Source: Anaerolineaceae bacterium UBA2260 (GTDB lineage: Bacteria > Chloroflexota > Anaerolineae > Anaerolineales > Anaerolineaceae). From it: a DNA stretch of 8,931 bases. Positions 1-6,104 of this stretch are shown piece by piece (the first letter of the stretch is position 1; each line of letters starts with the position of its first letter). Both the position numbers and the translations under genes were made by a program. The stretch covers positions 36,351 through 45,281 of the forward strand of contig DDXM01000014.1 in assembly GCA_002347485.1 (NCBI GenBank), written 5' to 3'. Under the pieces are notes generated by a model, which was not told where the DNA came from, did no database searches, and worked only from the letters and a program-made list of their open reading frames with translations.

Positions 1-408
1 GAGTGCCGCGGGGAGCCGGACTGCCGTTTGAGCCAGGTGATCGAAGGTCCCATCCATTTTCATTCGCTGTGCGAGCACCACGTATTCCCCTTCTACGGGG
101 AGGCGTACGTGGGCTACGTGGCAGATGAACGCATCCTGGGGATTTCCAAGCTGACCCGCCTGGTGCGCCTTTACACCAAACGTTTCGCGGTGCAGGAGCG
201 CATCGGATACCAGATCGCCGACACGCTGGAAGCCTTGATGCGACCGCACGGGGTGGCGGTGTTCATGCGCGCCAAGCACATGTGCGTTGAGATGCGCGGT
301 GTGCGCGAGATATCCCCAGCCACGCGTACCACGGTTTTTCGCGGTGTGTACGCCGACGATCCGTCACTGCGCGCAGAGTTCTTAAATGTTTGCGGGATTA
401 TAAAATAA
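1..408 (+). CDS. folE: GTP cyclohydrolase I, 3' part (5' end outside window)
   Basis: The enzyme converts GTP to 7,8-dihydroneopterin triphosphate, the first step of tetrahydrofolate (and pterin) synthesis in the cytoplasm. The frame is open from base 1, so the N-terminus lies upstream; about 135 residues of a family usually near 190-220 are present. Counting from base 1, the SLCEHH motif gives zinc ligands Cys24 and His27, with catalytic His26. HMC at 93-95 gives the second catalytic His93 and the third zinc ligand Cys95. The VQERIGYQIAD helix and the RGV segments of the family are also present. The C-terminus (NVCGIIK) departs slightly from the usual ending. The TTG at 28 is an internal codon, not the start. 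The next gene begins 6 bases after the stop, so the two may be co-transcribed. I am confident of the family from the intact active site. Confidence 0.95.
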   Translation, partial: ECRGEPDCRLSQVIEGPIHFHSLCEHHVFPFYGEAYVGYVADERILGISKLTRLVRLYTKRFAVQERIGYQIADTLEALMRPHGVAVFMRAKHMCVEMRGVREISPATRTTVFRGVYADDPSLRAEFLNVCGIIK

Positions 409-414
409 TCTAAA

Positions 415-466
415 ATGTCCACAATCGCTCTTACCCTGGCTGCATACCAATGACCTGCACGGTCGG
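415..466 (+). other. Displaced N-terminal segment of the metallophosphoesterase gene (apparent +1 frameshift)
   Basis: ATG at 415 opens a 12-codon frame that stops at 451-453. From 440 the neighbouring frame encodes LHTNDLHGRV, the diagnostic start of this family. That frame has no ATG, GTG or TTG between its upstream stop (401-403) and GTG 467. Removing one base near 439 joins them as MSTIALTLLHTNDLHG, the expected family N-terminus. The cause could be a sequence or assembly error or a true mutation. I see no classic slippery heptamer, so programmed frameshifting is unlikely. Confidence 0.75.
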
Positions 467-1852
467 GTGTCGCAGCTTGCGCGCATTGGCACGCTGGTAA
501 GCGATATTCGTGAGAACGTCGTTTCAAAGGGAGGGTACTGCCTGTACCTGGACGCGGGGGACAGCGAAGACAGTATCCTCTTGGAAAGCGCACTGACCCG
601 GGGTTCCGCCATGGATGCAGTGCTGCACAGCGCTGGTTGCGACCAAGTGGCGCTGGGGAACGCGATCCCATTCCGCTACGGAATCCAGGCGATCGAAGGG
701 CTCGCGGAAAGTTTTGGAAAGCCGTTGCTGTGCGCGAACATGTTCTGGCAGGAAGGCTCAAGACCCAAAGGGTTAACCCCCTATGTGATCGAGAACCTGG
801 GTGCTTTTTCTGTGGGGATCATCGGATTTACAGCTCCTATGAACGCCTATCAGTCCTTCAAAATTGAATTAAAACCGCCAGAAAATATCGCGCCCGCACT
901 GGTCGATACAGTGAAAGCTGAAGGGGCTGACTTTGTGATGGTTCTCTCCCACCTCGGGCTAAAGAACGATATCCGCCTGGCGGAGATGGTGGACGGGATT
1001 TCGGTCATCATTGGCGGGCATTCTCACGACCGTCTTAAAATGCCGCTCAAGATCAATAACACGCTGATCGGTATGGCGGGAGAATACGGTGAGATCCTTG
1101 GACGCCTGGACCTGGAGATTGAGTCTGAAAATTTCACAGTGACACGTTTTTTTGAACAACACCTCGCGGTGACCGACGAAACTCCCGAATGCAGACCTGC
1201 TCTTGATGTGATCGCAGCAGAAAAACAGCGGGCGCAGCGGATCATGGATGTCGAGGTTGGAAGGTTGGATACCGCATGTGAATTGGTCAATGGCGTGGAG
1301 TGTCGCGCGGGAAATCTGCTGGCAGATGCCCTCATGGATCATTTTCCGGGTGCAGATGGGGCGTTTGTGATGGGCAATCATTGGGAGGAGGGGCTGCCGG
1401 CTGGTACGATCACCAAAGGTCAGCTCTTTTCCGCCATTCGCTCCACTGGTAACCCGGGAAAGGTGGTGCTGAACGGATTGCAACTTAAACAATTCTTTTC
1501 GGCAGCGTTAAATCCTGGGAATATTCAACGGTCAATGGCGGTACTGAGAGGGCAATCTCCCGGTTTTCCCCACGTCGCTGGCATCCGGTTGCGCGCCTCA
1601 GGTGAGGGCTCGGGCAATTGGGAGATCCTTTTTGGTGACGAGGTTGTGAAGGACGACGATCGACTCACACTGGCGACCTCTGATCTGGAGTTATCAGAAT
1701 ACCTGAATTACCTGACCATTCCGGATGAGCAGGTTGAGTACGATATCCCAACCATATTACCCGAAGTGGTGGAGGGTTACCTGCAACGCCATAACCCTCT
1801 GAGCGGTGTCTCATTGGGGCGGATTACCCCCATTGATTTTCATACCAATTAA
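415..1852 (+). CDS. 5'-nucleotidase-family metallophosphoesterase, frameshifted near its start
   Basis: This is a two-domain UshA-like protein: an N-terminal calcineurin-type metallophosphoesterase and a C-terminal nucleotidase domain. Family members hydrolyse nucleotides or UDP-sugars. The continuous frame has its first usual start at GTG 467, but the signature HTNDLHG is encoded just upstream in the same frame (443-463). The ATG at 415 reads MSTIALTL and would run into it if one base of the ctggctg at about 436-442 were absent. The corrected protein is about 478 residues. Numbered that way, metal-site residues are Asp13, His15, Asp49, Asn82, His179 and GGHSH (His202, His204). The usual GNHEFDYG reads GNAIPFRYG, so the catalytic His is missing. 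In the C-terminal domain the NGG-type substrate motif is replaced by MGNHWEEG. No signal peptide is visible, so it is probably cytoplasmic. The substrate is unknown, and it may be a binding or regulatory homologue. Confidence 0.8.
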
Positions 1853-1860
1853 TACTTAGA

Positions 1861-2955
1861 TCACGGGATCAAGCCCGATTCGGTAATGCGCTGGGCGAAT
1901 AAGGCTTCTCCATAAGCGTCGCGGTGGATGGCGGTGTTGGTGAAGTGTTCCTGCGGCACAGCATCCCACAAGTCCAGGCAGGTCCAGCCGTTGGTGCTGC
2001 AGGCTGTGTTGAATGCCTGCCGGTATTCGTCGTACACCCAGCGCGGGTAGTAGTAGTTGTAACGTATATTGCTGTTCTCCCCTTCGCTGACGAGCATGGG
2101 TTCATTCACCAGGATGACCGGCACCTCGCCGGCGATTCGCATTCCGGCAGAAACCAGGTCAAATGCCAGGCCGTTTTCCGGGATTTCCGGAGGAGCCCAT
2201 TCATAATAATCTTCATTATTCTCTAGGTCGCGCTGGGCGGGGGTGTAATCAGCGGGGTATGCCTGGTCGATGCCCGTGGCGGACCACATCACCCCGTAGA
2301 TCTGGAGGCGCAAACGGTCCGCCAGCGCGCGGCGCTGCCCGATAAGGGTGCGCTGCCAGAAGCTCGTGTTCTCCTCCAGAGGGGTGAGGTTCAGGGAGTA
2401 GTTTGAGATGAGCGCATTCACCCGCGCAGAGTTGTTAGCCACGATGGGGGATTCGAGCTGGTTCTGACGCGGGAAGGATTCCAGCGTGACCGGCCACAGG
2501 ATCAGGTCGGGCGCGTAGCGCATGGCTTCCTCTAGGATCATCAGGTCTTTCACCAGAGATAGGGTCGGGTAGCCCAGGTTGTAAAACCGCAACTGCCTTC
2601 CGTCGTCCGTCTGCATGCCAGCGGCATCCAGCAGACCGGCGAGAGTCTCCTCGGGTCTGAGCAGGGTCCCCCAGGTGGAGGAGTCGCCCAGCACGATCAC
2701 GCGATACTCATCAGCTCGTTTGGGTGTGCCGTTGAGCCGATGCGACGCCAGCATCGCGTCGATATCGTACAGGCTCAGGTTGTAGGATTCTGCCGGGTTA
2801 TCGCCGTAGGGCAGGCGTTCGCGCCCCTTCAACAAGCCGTTGTAAAGGGAAAAATGACTTGAATTCGTCCCTTCGAACAACGCCCAAGCGAAGTTGATCA
2901 CCAGGAATAGCAGTAAACCCTTGAGGATAACGTTGCGAATGAAGCGGTAGTTCAT
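1861..2955 (-). CDS. Membrane-anchored SGNH-family acyltransferase/hydrolase, partner of the MBOAT protein
   Basis: The protein has 364 residues, with one N-terminal membrane span (about residues 8-27) that probably anchors an extracytoplasmic SGNH domain. Block I is VIVLGDSSTWG, with candidate nucleophile Ser92 (GDSS 90-93). A block II-like YNLGYP lies at 125-130, and HRDAYGEALFA near the C-terminus supplies candidate His344. The Asp normally three residues before that His is not there (Thr341; Asn340 adjacent). The start ATG overlaps the MBOAT stop by 4 bases (ATGA), implying translational coupling. In DltD, AlgX and AlgJ systems the SGNH partner takes the acyl group passed out by the MBOAT and puts it on a cell-envelope polymer; I infer the same role here. 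The target polymer is not shown by the sequence. A simple esterase is the alternative. It is the last gene of the leftward operon and ends 8 bases from the convergent metallophosphoesterase gene. Confidence 0.8.
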   Translation of the reverse strand: MNYRFIRNVILKGLLLFLVINFAWALFEGTNSSHFSLYNGLLKGRERLPYGDNPAESYNLSLYDIDAMLASHRLNGTPKRADEYRVIVLGDSSTWGTLLRPEETLAGLLDAAGMQTDDGRQLRFYNLGYPTLSLVKDLMILEEAMRYAPDLILWPVTLESFPRQNQLESPIVANNSARVNALISNYSLNLTPLEENTSFWQRTLIGQRRALADRLRLQIYGVMWSATGIDQAYPADYTPAQRDLENNEDYYEWAPPEIPENGLAFDLVSAGMRIAGEVPVILVNEPMLVSEGENSNIRYNYYYPRWVYDEYRQAFNTACSTNGWTCLDLWDAVPQEHFTNTAIHRDAYGEALFAQRITESGLIP

Positions 2956-4400
2956 GGCAGCGCACCCAAACCAAACAAGCCGGCGAAGACCTGCGTGGAG
3001 GTTGCCACATCAGGCAGGGCGAACCATACCCAACCGAGGGTGACATAATGGAAAGTGAGCAGGATGGATAGCGTGTTGGTCAACCCATTGAGGGCGGGTC
3101 GTTCCGGTACCTGCGCGGCGAATCCGCGCGTCGCGCTGCTCCAGCGATTATTAATGAATAAACCTATTCCATGCCAGGCGCCCCACAAGACGAAGTTCCA
3201 GGTGACACCGTGCCAGAGACCGATCATAACCATGGTCGTGAGCTGTGTCACCAGGATCACCAGCCAGGCGGGCATCCAGCGGGCTTTGGTGCGAAGGAAG
3301 CGCGTGAGCGGGTTGAAGAAGTAGGCGCGGAACCACTGTGTGAGCGTGATATGCCAGTTGTCCCAAAAACGCGTCAGGCTGGGTTTGAGATAGGGTTGAT
3401 TAAAATTCTCGGGCAGGCGGATTCCCACCAGTGCTCCCAGCCCAATGGCGATATCGGTATAGCCGCTGAAATCGAAGAAGATCTGGAAGCCGTACGCGTA
3501 CAGCATCAACCAGGACCAGCCGCTCCCCTGCGCTTGCAGCGCGCTGGTGCTGTTCAAGGCGATGATTGCCAGCGTGTCGGCGATGACAAACTTCTTGAAC
3601 AGCCCGAGCAGCAGACGTTTACCGCCCTCTTCCAGGTGGTGCGGTTCAGGCGTTAGAGGCAGGCGCAGCCATTTGATGAACCTTTCGGCGCGGTCGATCG
3701 GCCCGGCGTTAAAAGCCGGGAAGAAGAGCATGTAAACCAGGTATTCTTCCAGGCTCATCGGCGGCAGGTGGCCGCTCTGTCGGTCGCGCAGGGTGTGGAT
3801 GAGGCGGAAGGCGATATAAGAAAAGCCCAACCAGCGAATGTCGAATGCGGCGGCGAGCTCACGCGATTGACCGGTCAAACCGCGCAGCACTGAACTGGCC
3901 AACCCGGTCAATGGGGGCATCTTCAATGCCAGGAAGATCAAGATCAGCCCGACGATGGCGGCGCTGAGTAAAGCCCTGGCCGGCTTTTTTACCCGGCTGA
4001 GCGCGAAAAAGATCCCCGCGCTGATGAGCAGCACAAGAGCCACAATATACGTTTGCGGCGGCCGCGAGGGGGTGAGGATGCCAGTGTTGCTGATATAGCG
4101 GGTGAGTGCGATACCCAGTAGTGTCGCCGCGATCAGTGCGGCTGTGACGCGCGTCCTGGCTGGCTCTCGTTCTTCTGCTTTGGAGGTCAATATCCAGCCC
4201 AACACCGCGGTGAATACGGTCGCCACGGGCAGCCAGAAATCCAGCCCGCGGATGGGGAGAGCGGGCTGCAGCCAGAAGATGACGATGATGCTAGCGATGA
4301 GCAGGAGCGGGTTGCGGAATCGGCGCGCGCCAGGGAACAGGCACAAAATGTGGATGCCGAGCGAGATACCGATCAATACCAGGATGCTGGCAAGCGACAT
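2952..4400 (-). CDS. MBOAT-family membrane O-acyltransferase (DltB/AlgI type)
   Basis: This polytopic membrane protein of 482 residues moves an acyl group from a cytoplasmic donor across the membrane. Family signatures are clear: FFPAFNAGPIDR (226-237), FFDFSGYTDIAIGLG (308-322), FWDNWHITLTQWFR (345-358, His350) and GLWHGVTWNFVLWGAWHG (394-411). His397 in GLWHG is the expected catalytic His. The N-terminal 160 or so residues are hydrophobic spans with little conservation, which is normal for the family, and total length is close to AlgI. The C-terminus ends in GLGALP and has no FxYxxF-type hexapeptide, consistent with the shuttle motif being on the separate microprotein encoded just upstream. 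The ATG directly follows the microprotein stop (TAG-ATG), with AGGG 7 bases upstream as a modest ribosome site. Downstream it overlaps the SGNH gene by 4 bases. The donor is probably an acyl-CoA, since no DltA or DltC homologue is present. The acceptor is unknown. Confidence 0.93.
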   Translation of the reverse strand: MSLASILVLIGISLGIHILCLFPGARRFRNPLLLIASIIVIFWLQPALPIRGLDFWLPVATVFTAVLGWILTSKAEEREPARTRVTAALIAATLLGIALTRYISNTGILTPSRPPQTYIVALVLLISAGIFFALSRVKKPARALLSAAIVGLILIFLALKMPPLTGLASSVLRGLTGQSRELAAAFDIRWLGFSYIAFRLIHTLRDRQSGHLPPMSLEEYLVYMLFFPAFNAGPIDRAERFIKWLRLPLTPEPHHLEEGGKRLLLGLFKKFVIADTLAIIALNSTSALQAQGSGWSWLMLYAYGFQIFFDFSGYTDIAIGLGALVGIRLPENFNQPYLKPSLTRFWDNWHITLTQWFRAYFFNPLTRFLRTKARWMPAWLVILVTQLTTMVMIGLWHGVTWNFVLWGAWHGIGLFINNRWSSATRGFAAQVPERPALNGLTNTLSILLTFHYVTLGWVWFALPDVATSTQVFAGLFGLGALP

Positions 4401-4520
4401 CTAAAAACCCTGGTAGATCCACTGCGGGGAGGTGCTGGAGGAAAGGATCACCAACAGCACGAGCACCAGCGCGAGCACCAGCGCCCAGAGATTCTCACGG
4501 GTGAAAACGCGGCGCCGCAC
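4401..4520 (-). CDS. 39-residue membrane microprotein with DltX-like C-terminal acyl-shuttle motif (WIYQGF)
   Basis: GTG at 4520 follows the upstream lipoprotein stop with no gap, and the TAG at 4401-4403 abuts the MBOAT ATG, so this frame fills the space exactly. It encodes a basic N-terminus (MRRRVFTRE), one membrane span (about residues 11-26, Leu/Val/Ala) and a short tail ending PQWIYQGF. The positive-inside rule places the C-terminus outside. In the Dlt pathway, DltX is a single-span microprotein whose C-terminal FxYxxF hexapeptide carries the acyl group on its Tyr between MBOAT DltB and SGNH protein DltD. Here Trp34 replaces the first Phe, Tyr36 is the candidate acceptor and Phe39 is the last residue. 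The order microprotein-MBOAT-SGNH supports the same role. I infer it joins the two partners and shuttles the acyl group. Homology to DltX beyond the motif and topology cannot be shown by eye; convergence is possible. Confidence 0.82.
   Translation of the reverse strand: MRRRVFTRENLWALVLALVLVLLVILSSSTSPQWIYQGF
4461..4484. repeat. Two perfect tandem copies of a 12-base unit
   Basis: The + strand reads GAGCACCAGCGC twice in succession (4461-4472 and 4473-4484). The repeat lies inside the microprotein gene and encodes part of its Leu/Val/Ala membrane span. Each unit is four codons, so loss or gain of a copy would keep the frame and change span length by four residues. Confidence 0.9.
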
Positions 4521-4913
4521 CTATTTCGTCCCGCACATACGCCAATCGCCGCCTTCCTTCACCGCGGCGTAATTGCGGTCCGCCAGGTCGATGGTCAGGA
4601 TCTCCGCGCCGTACGACACCTCGATCTTCCCGCTGCATTTGACGCTGGCAGTATCCCCGCTTGTTTCGATCACCTCGCACGTCAGGTCTGAGAGCACTGG
4701 CTCGAACGCGCCAAAGCTCTCCATCGTGATCAATGACTGGGCTTCGTAAGCGGCGCAGGAAAGGCTGCTGAGTTGGGCGCCATCCTTGGCGACCATGGCC
4801 TGCCAGTAAGCAGCCACCGCGTCAGCCGGGGCGTTGGACGAACCCGCGCAACCCGTCAGGACGAGCGCGGAGACCAGCGCCAGGGTGAGAAAAAGCCATT
4901 TAACTTTGCTCAT
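4521..4913 (-). CDS. Small secreted lipoprotein, unknown function, possible NTF2-like fold
   Basis: The protein has 130 residues with a clear lipoprotein signal: MSKVKW, a hydrophobic core and lipobox LTGC with Cys22 as the lipidated residue. The mature part (DAVAAYWQAMVAKDGAQLSS) opens like the helix of small NTF2-like or DUF4878-type lipoproteins. It ends in an aromatic strand, GGDWRMCGTK. Four further cysteines (53, 79, 93, 127) could form two disulfides outside the membrane. GGAG lies 5 bases before the ATG and supports this start. The gene starts 45 bases after the SGNH lipoprotein gene, and its stop is directly followed by the GTG of the microprotein, placing it in the acyltransferase operon. 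A role in binding the acylated polymer or stabilising the complex is possible, but nothing in the sequence shows it. The fold assignment is tentative. Confidence 0.85.
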   Translation of the reverse strand: MSKVKWLFLTLALVSALVLTGCAGSSNAPADAVAAYWQAMVAKDGAQLSSLSCAAYEAQSLITMESFGAFEPVLSDLTCEVIETSGDTASVKCSGKIEVSYGAEILTIDLADRNYAAVKEGGDWRMCGTK

Positions 4914-4958
4914 TGCAACTCCGTGAAAAGAGGTTGTTTGATTGAATACAGATCGCCA

Positions 4959-6002
4959 TCACGGGGCGGGCGTCACCTGGGCGGTGGGCACTGCCAGTTC
5001 ACGCATCAGAAATTCCAGCATCTGCAGCGCGGTGATGTTCTTCACTTCTTTGCCGTAATCCATACTGATGGGCAGCGAGAAATCGGTCGCCGGCGGGCCA
5101 GACCATGAATTCAGGTGCTCCAGGTCGGGCAGCAAACCGTGGTTGACGGTGTCCTGCGCCGCTCGCCAGAAATTCCACAACGGCAGTTCGTACTCGATCG
5201 CCAGGCGCGCGATGGTCTCGTTGATCGAATTATCGCCTTCAATATTGTCCGCCTTGGTCGCGAGCACCGGTACGATACCCCGCGCGAGGGTGTTCTCGAT
5301 GATCACGCGCAGGTTGCGCTCGAAGGCGGTTGGATCCAGGTAATTGTACTTGGCGTCGATGGTACCCAGCGAGATGATGGCAATGCTAGGGTTATCCAGG
5401 CGGAACTGGCAATCCAGCATGAGTTCATCCGCCATGCACTGGTCGTTGGTCCACAGCGAAGAGAGCAGCCTGGAGGTGGTTGTCCCCGGGTTGGTAGACT
5501 GGTTGGGCAGGCGGAACGCGCCCTGGTAATAATCGATCACCGGCTGCAGATAGGCGAACTCACCCAGGTTGTACAAACCGCCGAAACCATGCAGAAAATC
5601 GGGGGACATGCTATTGCAGTCTCCGAGCTTGGTGAAGATGCGCGGGTCATTGCCCATGGACAGACCCTTCTGATACACCTCGCGCATGGCGTCAGAAATT
5701 TCGGTCGGGATGACCGGAAGGTCCTGCCAGAAACCTTCCGCCAGCTCGGTAGGCGCAGCGGTTTCAGTGGCTTCTGCCGTGGGTTCCGTGGTGACTGCGG
5801 CTGTGGACGTATCTGGTTCAGTCGCGGCGGTTGGCGCTGCCTGGGATTCGATCTGTGTTGACGTTGGAAGGACGGTGGACGTGAGCGGGGATTCATCCGC
5901 CTGCTGGCAGGCGGCGAGTATCACTAGGCTGATGCCGAGAATGACAGCAAGCCATAACCTGGATTTGGGTTGGTGAGTATGGGTAAAAAGAGTTTTTTTC
6001 AT
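4959..6002 (-). CDS. SGNH/GDSL-like extracytoplasmic lipoprotein with GDC in place of GDS
   Basis: The 347-residue reading starts at ATG 6002 (MKKTLFTH). The lipobox ILAAC puts the lipidated Cys at residue 32. A Thr/Ala/Glu/Pro-rich linker (about 37-90) is followed by a globular domain. SGNH-like blocks are KLGDCNS (GDC 127-129, where GDS is usual), IISLGTID (209-216) resembling block III, and DLEH (293-296) resembling the catalytic Asp-x-x-His. The candidate nucleophile is thus Cys129, or the protein may only bind carbohydrate. An in-frame TTG at 6044 would add 14 residues, but it overlaps the -10 box and gives a poor signal peptide, so it was rejected. It is the first gene of the leftward operon with the MBOAT and a second SGNH gene. 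It may act on the same envelope polymer, for example as an esterase or second transferase. The family assignment is moderately sure; the substrate is unknown. Confidence 0.75.
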   Translation of the reverse strand: MKKTLFTHTHQPKSRLWLAVILGISLVILAACQQADESPLTSTVLPTSTQIESQAAPTAATEPDTSTAAVTTEPTAEATETAAPTELAEGFWQDLPVIPTEISDAMREVYQKGLSMGNDPRIFTKLGDCNSMSPDFLHGFGGLYNLGEFAYLQPVIDYYQGAFRLPNQSTNPGTTTSRLLSSLWTNDQCMADELMLDCQFRLDNPSIAIISLGTIDAKYNYLDPTAFERNLRVIIENTLARGIVPVLATKADNIEGDNSINETIARLAIEYELPLWNFWRAAQDTVNHGLLPDLEHLNSWSGPPATDFSLPISMDYGKEVKNITALQMLEFLMRELAVPTAQVTPAP

Positions 6003-6043
6003 AAAGGAATATCTACCTGTAAATGTGAGGTTGAGGCGCAGCA

Positions 6044-6073
6044 ATTATAATGCTGTTGACTGTTGCGGGTAAA
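6044..6073 (-). promoter_or_regulatory. Promoter of the acyltransferase operon
   Basis: On the - strand, TTTACC (6073-6068) and TATAAT (6049-6044) are separated by 18 bases. The -10 box is perfect and the -35 matches 4 of 6 consensus bases. Transcription would begin near 6037, leaving about 35 bases before the ATG at 6002 and excluding the TTG at 6044 as a start. The five leftward genes are probably read from here, since I see no obvious internal terminator. Confidence 0.6.
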
Positions 6074-6104
6074 TTTCACCCAACTGCGCTGGTGGGAGGG
6101 GATA

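Noticed and set aside
436..443. Programmed ribosomal frameshift at the ctggctg
   Set aside because: The shift needed is the skipping of one base within the first 9 codons; there is no slippery heptamer, strong stimulatory structure or known precedent in this family, so a base error or mutation is simpler.
171..761. - strand open frame of 196 codons across the folE end and the next gene
   Set aside because: It lies opposite conserved codons of two recognised families and shows no domain of its own.
1815..1840. Possible terminator hairpin TGGGG...CCCCA followed by TTGATTTT
   Set aside because: The stem is only 5 base pairs with an 8-base loop, the T run is broken, and it lies inside the metallophosphoesterase coding sequence.
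1861..4520. Classical dlt (D-alanylation) operon
   Set aside because: DltA ligase and DltC carrier genes are absent and the proteins are closer in length and style to general polysaccharide O-acylation systems; only the shuttle logic is shared.
5115..5861. + strand open frame of 248 codons
   Set aside because: It is antisense to the SGNH-like lipoprotein gene, with no family motifs and a biased composition typical of a shadow frame.
6003..6044. Longer SGNH-like lipoprotein starting at TTG 6044 (14 extra residues)
   Set aside because: The TTG lies within the proposed -10 box, and the extension puts polar residues before a good lipoprotein signal that begins at ATG 6002.
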